Part shown: positions 60,712 through 64,000 of the stretch, piece after piece
Layout of the letters: every line of letters begins with the position of its first letter
Position numbering within the stretch: position 1 is the first letter of the stretch
Source: JAGVSR01 sp033765145
GTDB taxonomy: Bacteria; Pseudomonadota; Alphaproteobacteria; Rhizobiales; Hyphomicrobiaceae
DNA: 64,000 nucleotides
Reading direction: 5' to 3'
Assembly: GCA_033765145.1 (NCBI GenBank)
Contig: JANRIH010000009.1
Coordinates: 62,001 to 126,000, forward strand
The notes under the pieces: generated by a model
Told to the model about the DNA's origin: nothing
Databases searched by the model: none
The model's input: the letters and a program-made list of their open reading frames with translations, nothing else
Program-made: the position numbers and the translations under genes

Positions 60712-62403
60712 CTAAATGACCGCGGCCGGAGTGGTCGCGGAAACGGGTGTCGGCGGCAACGGCCGCGCGAACGACTTCAATCCGAGATCGGCCATCATAT
60801 GGGCGAGTGCGCGTTCCGAAAGCGCGGTGATCGTGAACAGCGGATTGACGCCGAGCGAGCGGGGAATGATCGCGCCGTCGATGACGTAGAGGCCTTCATG
60901 GACGGAGGTCGTCGCGGCGCCGGCGCGCGTATCGAAGACGCGGCTCTTGTGATCGACGACGCCATCGCCCGCATCGCGCCCCATGGCGCAGCCGCCCAAC
61001 GGATGCGCCGTCGCGGGTTGGTGGCCCATGACCGTTCCGGCGAGCGGGTTCTTCACATAGTCGCCGCCCGCATGAGCGACGACGGCGCGGAGCGCGTCGT
61101 CGAGCCGCTTGTAGCAGGGCTCGTCCTTGGCGTTGGCCCACTTCAAGACGAGCGTGTCGTCGTCGAGGCGGAAGGCGCCGGACGCGCTGTCGTGGGAGAC
61201 GGCGAAATAGGTCTGAAGGCTCGCGAATGGCCCCTTGTAGACGCCGGATACGAGGCTCTGAAGTGCGCCCAACAGCCGGCCATTCGGGAGGAACATCACG
61301 GGCAGGGTCGGTGCGACGGCCGAGGGCACCGCGCCTTCCTGGATGCAGAGTTCGTTTTCGAGCACGTCGGCGTCGCGCAGCTCGAGCTGTCCCGTCACCG
61401 AGGCGCCGATCTCCATGCCGTCGATGCGCGGCGGATAGCCGACGCCGACCGAGTTCACCGGCACTTTCGCGCCGTAGCCGAACGCGATGATGTCGCCGTT
61501 GGCAGAAAAGCGCTGGCCCAGTCGATCGGAGACGGCGAGGCCCTTTTCGCGCGAGCGCAACAGGATTTCGGTCGAGCCCAATGTGCCCGCCGCGAGGACG
61601 ACCATCGCGGTCTCGATCACGATCTCGGCCGCGGCTCCGTTCGGCTTCGTGCCCGTGGGCAGCGCGTGGATGCGCCATGTGCCATCGGCGGCCTTGGCGA
61701 TGTAGCGAACGGTCAGGCCGGTGAACATCTCGGCGCCGTGGCGCGCCGCGTCCGGGAGATAGGTCAATGCGACGGTGTTCTTCGCGCCGACATTGCAGCC
61801 CGCGCAGCAATCTCCGCAGCGCGTGCAGGCGGGTTGGGATATTCCGGCCGGATTGACGTTGGCGTCGAACGAGACTGCCACTCGCGGCGCGACGACGGCG
61901 TGGCCGAGCGCTTTTCCAGCCGCGGCCAGCACGCCGTACTTGGTCATCTCAGCGGCGCGCGGGTCACTGGCGGGGCGTAGCCATTGCTCGGCGCGCGCGA
62001 AAGCCCGATCGAGGAGACCATCCTGCCGGATCTGGCCGGGCCAAATTTCGTCCGCGAAGACGCGGCCGTCGGGCCGCAGCGTCACGCCGGCGTTGACGAG
62101 CGAGCCGCCGCCAAGTCCGGACCCCACCAGCACGTGCATGTCCTCGCCGATGCGGATGTCGAACAGCGCCGTGTCGGGACCGGAGTTGATGTAGCGGCCT
62201 CGAAGGCGAAAATCGTTCTTCAGGTCGGGAAAGCGCGCCGGGAACTCGCCGGTCAGGACCTCGCGGCCGCGCTCCAGGACCGCAACGCTCTTGCCGGCGC
62301 GGGCGAGATGGGACGCGGAGACGCCGCCGCCATAGCCCGACCCGATGATGACGACGTCATAGCGGTTCTTCAATTGGTCGAGGGGGCGGGAGAGGCGCGA
62401 CAT
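60712..62403 (-). CDS. GMC-type FAD oxidoreductase (cholesterol oxidase-like)
   Basis: The 563-residue protein has an N-terminal FAD motif (VVIIGSGYGGGVSASHLARAG at about 17-37), GSGLGGGSLVNAGVTLRP, a cysteine cluster CTRCGDCCAGCNVGAKNT (about 192-209) and the C-terminal HPLGGCAMG / GLYVIDGAIIP motifs of this GMC branch. It probably oxidises an alcohol group; the substrate is unknown. The N-terminus has no signal peptide. It lies downstream of the esterase-like gene on the same strand, 137 bases apart. Confidence 0.88.
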   Translation of the reverse strand: MSRLSRPLDQLKNRYDVVIIGSGYGGGVSASHLARAGKSVAVLERGREVLTGEFPARFPDLKNDFRLRGRYINSGPDTALFDIRIGEDMHVLVGSGLGGGSLVNAGVTLRPDGRVFADEIWPGQIRQDGLLDRAFARAEQWLRPASDPRAAEMTKYGVLAAAGKALGHAVVAPRVAVSFDANVNPAGISQPACTRCGDCCAGCNVGAKNTVALTYLPDAARHGAEMFTGLTVRYIAKAADGTWRIHALPTGTKPNGAAAEIVIETAMVVLAAGTLGSTEILLRSREKGLAVSDRLGQRFSANGDIIAFGYGAKVPVNSVGVGYPPRIDGMEIGASVTGQLELRDADVLENELCIQEGAVPSAVAPTLPVMFLPNGRLLGALQSLVSGVYKGPFASLQTYFAVSHDSASGAFRLDDDTLVLKWANAKDEPCYKRLDDALRAVVAHAGGDYVKNPLAGTVMGHQPATAHPLGGCAMGRDAGDGVVDHKSRVFDTRAGAATTSVHEGLYVIDGAIIPRSLGVNPLFTITALSERALAHMMADLGLKSFARPLPPTPVSATTPAAVI

Positions 62404-62540
62404 CGGCCGGGGGAGCTCCTGGAGTTCGGATGACCGACTTCTCTATGCGTTTCGCGTCGCGCTTGCAGTCGTCGCGATGACACAGGACGCTGTTCATTGC
62501 GAATTTCCCGGCCCTGCGGAGGCGGCGAGGCGACCGGACG

Positions 62541-63644
62541 TCAGCCGGAGGCGCGGGGCCGGAGCGCGAATTGCAGCAGGATCGTGCGCTGGAGAATGCG
62601 GGAAAAATTGTCGTCCGAGATGAGCGTCAAAATCGTCGTGCCGTCGGATTCGCGATGGACGGCGAGGCCTTCCATGTTGTCGATCTCTCGGGTCAAATCC
62701 GCATCGACCAGAACCTCACCGTCGAGGATGGCGCCGGGGGCGATGTCGCCCGCCGCGATCTCGCGCAGTCGCATGCGAACGCCGTCGAGGACGCGGAAGC
62801 GGCGCTCGAGCAGAATGATATTGCCATTGTCGAGACCGACGGCGTCCGTGATGGCGTAGTCGTCGTGGGCCCGGATCGACAGCTTTTCGGGCTTGCCACC
62901 GCGCCAGAGCCAAGCGGCGTGCGTCTCGGCTTCATCGGCGGCATATTCCGAAATGGCGAGGATGGAACTGCCCTTTGCGCCGCTTCGAAGGGCAACCACC
63001 GTCTCGAGGCCGTCGCGGCCGTCCTTCTTGCGCAGTTCGGCCGGCAATTCCAGATAGCTCGACGGAGCGCCCGGAATTCCGGCCTGGACTGGAAACCGTC
63101 CGATTCGGTGATGGTTCTCGAAGGAGATCAGCACTTCGCCGTTGTCGAGTGTGCCGGATGCGAGGGTCATGCCTTCGGCATCCCGGTCCCGCCCACGTGC
63201 AAGGTCTTTGCCGCTCTTTGCTTTGAGCGCCCCGATCGTGACGTCCGTCAGAGCGTCCGGATGGCGGTTCCTGCCATAGACGAGTGTGCCGGCCATCCAG
63301 GCGCCCGCGTCGGAAATCGCGGTCAGGCGGCGGCCGTCCGGCGAGATCACGAGGCCCGACCATCCTCCGAAATGGGGCGAGGGATCGGTCAAAACGAGGC
63401 CGCCACGCCAGGAGAGCCGGCCGAGGTCGGTCGTGGGGCGGCCGGCGCGTTCGAACACCGTGATCGGGATCGATGTCACGTCGAGGCGCTCGCCCTTCAG
63501 GCCTTTCGGCGAGGGCTTGATCGCCGCGAACGCCAATCCGCAAGTCAGAGCGAGGATCGCGCCGCCCGCGAAAAGACGCCGGCCGAAATGCGTCGGACCG
63601 GCGTGCTTTTCCTGTTCTGAACTGCGCGCGGTCCCCGAGGACAT
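62541..63644 (-). CDS. Exported esterase-like/phytase-like beta-propeller protein
   Basis: The 367-residue protein has a basic start and a hydrophobic segment (RLFAGGAILALTCGLAFAA) that is a signal peptide or anchor, then an esterase-like phytase domain with GWSGLVISPDGRRLTAISDAGAW, RDRDAEGMTL, NGEVLISFENHHRIG and DNMEGLAVHRESDG. Members are predicted six-bladed propellers of unclear substrate. ATG 63644 is chosen because it follows the cobT stop by 13 bases; upstream in-frame starts overlap cobT. Confidence 0.85.
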   Translation of the reverse strand: MSSGTARSSEQEKHAGPTHFGRRLFAGGAILALTCGLAFAAIKPSPKGLKGERLDVTSIPITVFERAGRPTTDLGRLSWRGGLVLTDPSPHFGGWSGLVISPDGRRLTAISDAGAWMAGTLVYGRNRHPDALTDVTIGALKAKSGKDLARGRDRDAEGMTLASGTLDNGEVLISFENHHRIGRFPVQAGIPGAPSSYLELPAELRKKDGRDGLETVVALRSGAKGSSILAISEYAADEAETHAAWLWRGGKPEKLSIRAHDDYAITDAVGLDNGNIILLERRFRVLDGVRMRLREIAAGDIAPGAILDGEVLVDADLTREIDNMEGLAVHRESDGTTILTLISDDNFSRILQRTILLQFALRPRASG

Positions 63645-63657
63645 CAACGTTCCCGCC

Positions 63658-64000
63658 TCAATGTCTCGCGCTGCTCGGCCGGGCAGGGACGCCGCCTCGG
63701 CCACGAATGCCGAAGGACGCACTTCCCCCATTTCCTTCCTCGAACAACTCGACCAGTTTGTCGGTCATGGCGCCCGCAAGTTCACTGGCATCCGTGATCG
63801 TGACGGCGCGGCGGTAGTACCGGGTGACATCGTGGCCGATGCCGATTGCGATGAGTTCAACCGGCGAGCGCGTCTCGATTTCGTGGATCACCTGACGCAA
63901 ATGCGTCTCCAGATAGCTGCCGGAGTTGACGGACAGGGTCGAGTCGTCGACCGGCGCACCGTCGGAAATCATCATCAGAATACGGCGCTGTTCGGGCCGG
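63658..64000 (-). CDS. cobT: Cobaltochelatase subunit CobT, C-terminal part (cut by window edge)
   Basis: The last 114 residues of a minus-strand protein include MMISDGAPVDDSTLSVN, HLRQVIHEIETRSPVELIAIGIGHD and YYRRAVTITDASELAGAM. These belong to the von Willebrand A domain of CobT, which together with CobN and CobS inserts cobalt into hydrogenobyrinate a,c-diamide in aerobic cobalamin synthesis. The N-terminal part lies beyond the right edge. A Gly/Arg-rich tail closes the protein. The cell also has a cobalamin-dependent RNR, so the pathway serves a known need. Confidence 0.92.
   Translation of the reverse strand, partial: RPEQRRILMMISDGAPVDDSTLSVNSGSYLETHLRQVIHEIETRSPVELIAIGIGHDVTRYYRRAVTITDASELAGAMTDKLVELFEEGNGGSASFGIRGRGGVPARPSSARH

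Overview
The window is GC-rich chromosomal DNA from an alphaproteobacterium, most likely of the order Hyphomicrobiales (Rhizobiales). The basis is a familiar housekeeping order (xerD, aroK-aroB, CorC-like; plsC, class II nrdJ; hisC-tyrC divergent from a SAM-II riboswitch and metX-metW), an AdoCbl-dependent RNR, a CobT-type cobaltochelatase at the right edge, and betaine-lipid genes. No rRNA, tRNA, IS element or CRISPR array was seen. The species cannot be named.

Positions 1-21.4 kb are housekeeping: XerD recombinase (cut by the left edge), shikimate genes, a CNNM/CBS protein, YdcF and PlsC envelope genes, ribonucleotide reductase, tyrosine/histidine-type biosynthesis, riboswitch-controlled methionine genes, a glyoxalase II gene and an NYN-domain protein. 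Positions 21.5-24.3 kb hold plcP-btaA-btaB, which replaces phospholipids with the phosphorus-free betaine lipid DGTS.

Positions 24.3-59 kb form a methylated-amine region with a sulfide/persulfide operon inside it. Together these genes encode a full route from trimethylamine to glutamate. Tmm converts TMA to TMAO, Tdm converts TMAO to DMA plus formaldehyde, and DmmABC (with a GcvT-type DmmD candidate) converts DMA to methylamine. GmaS then makes gamma-glutamylmethylamide, MgsABC makes N-methylglutamate, and MgdABCD regenerates glutamate and hands the methyl group to tetrahydrofolate. An APC permease and two Amt channels supply transport. Each Amt gene is followed by a gene for a tiny one-helix protein with a shared YPF-x-G-x-E motif and no GlnK gene; this Amt-microprotein pair is the best candidate for something undescribed. 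Sigma-54 promoter motifs stand before amt1 (strong), mgsA (moderate) and mgdA (weak), which suggests nitrogen control.

Positions 40.9-46.4 kb encode a Crp/Fnr regulator, DUF2892, a split YeeE/YedE transporter, a persulfide dioxygenase, a DUF442-SQR fusion and a TauE exporter. Positions 59-64 kb hold three small hypothetical or stress genes, an AT-rich patch, a GMC oxidoreductase, an exported phytase/esterase-like protein and the end of cobT.
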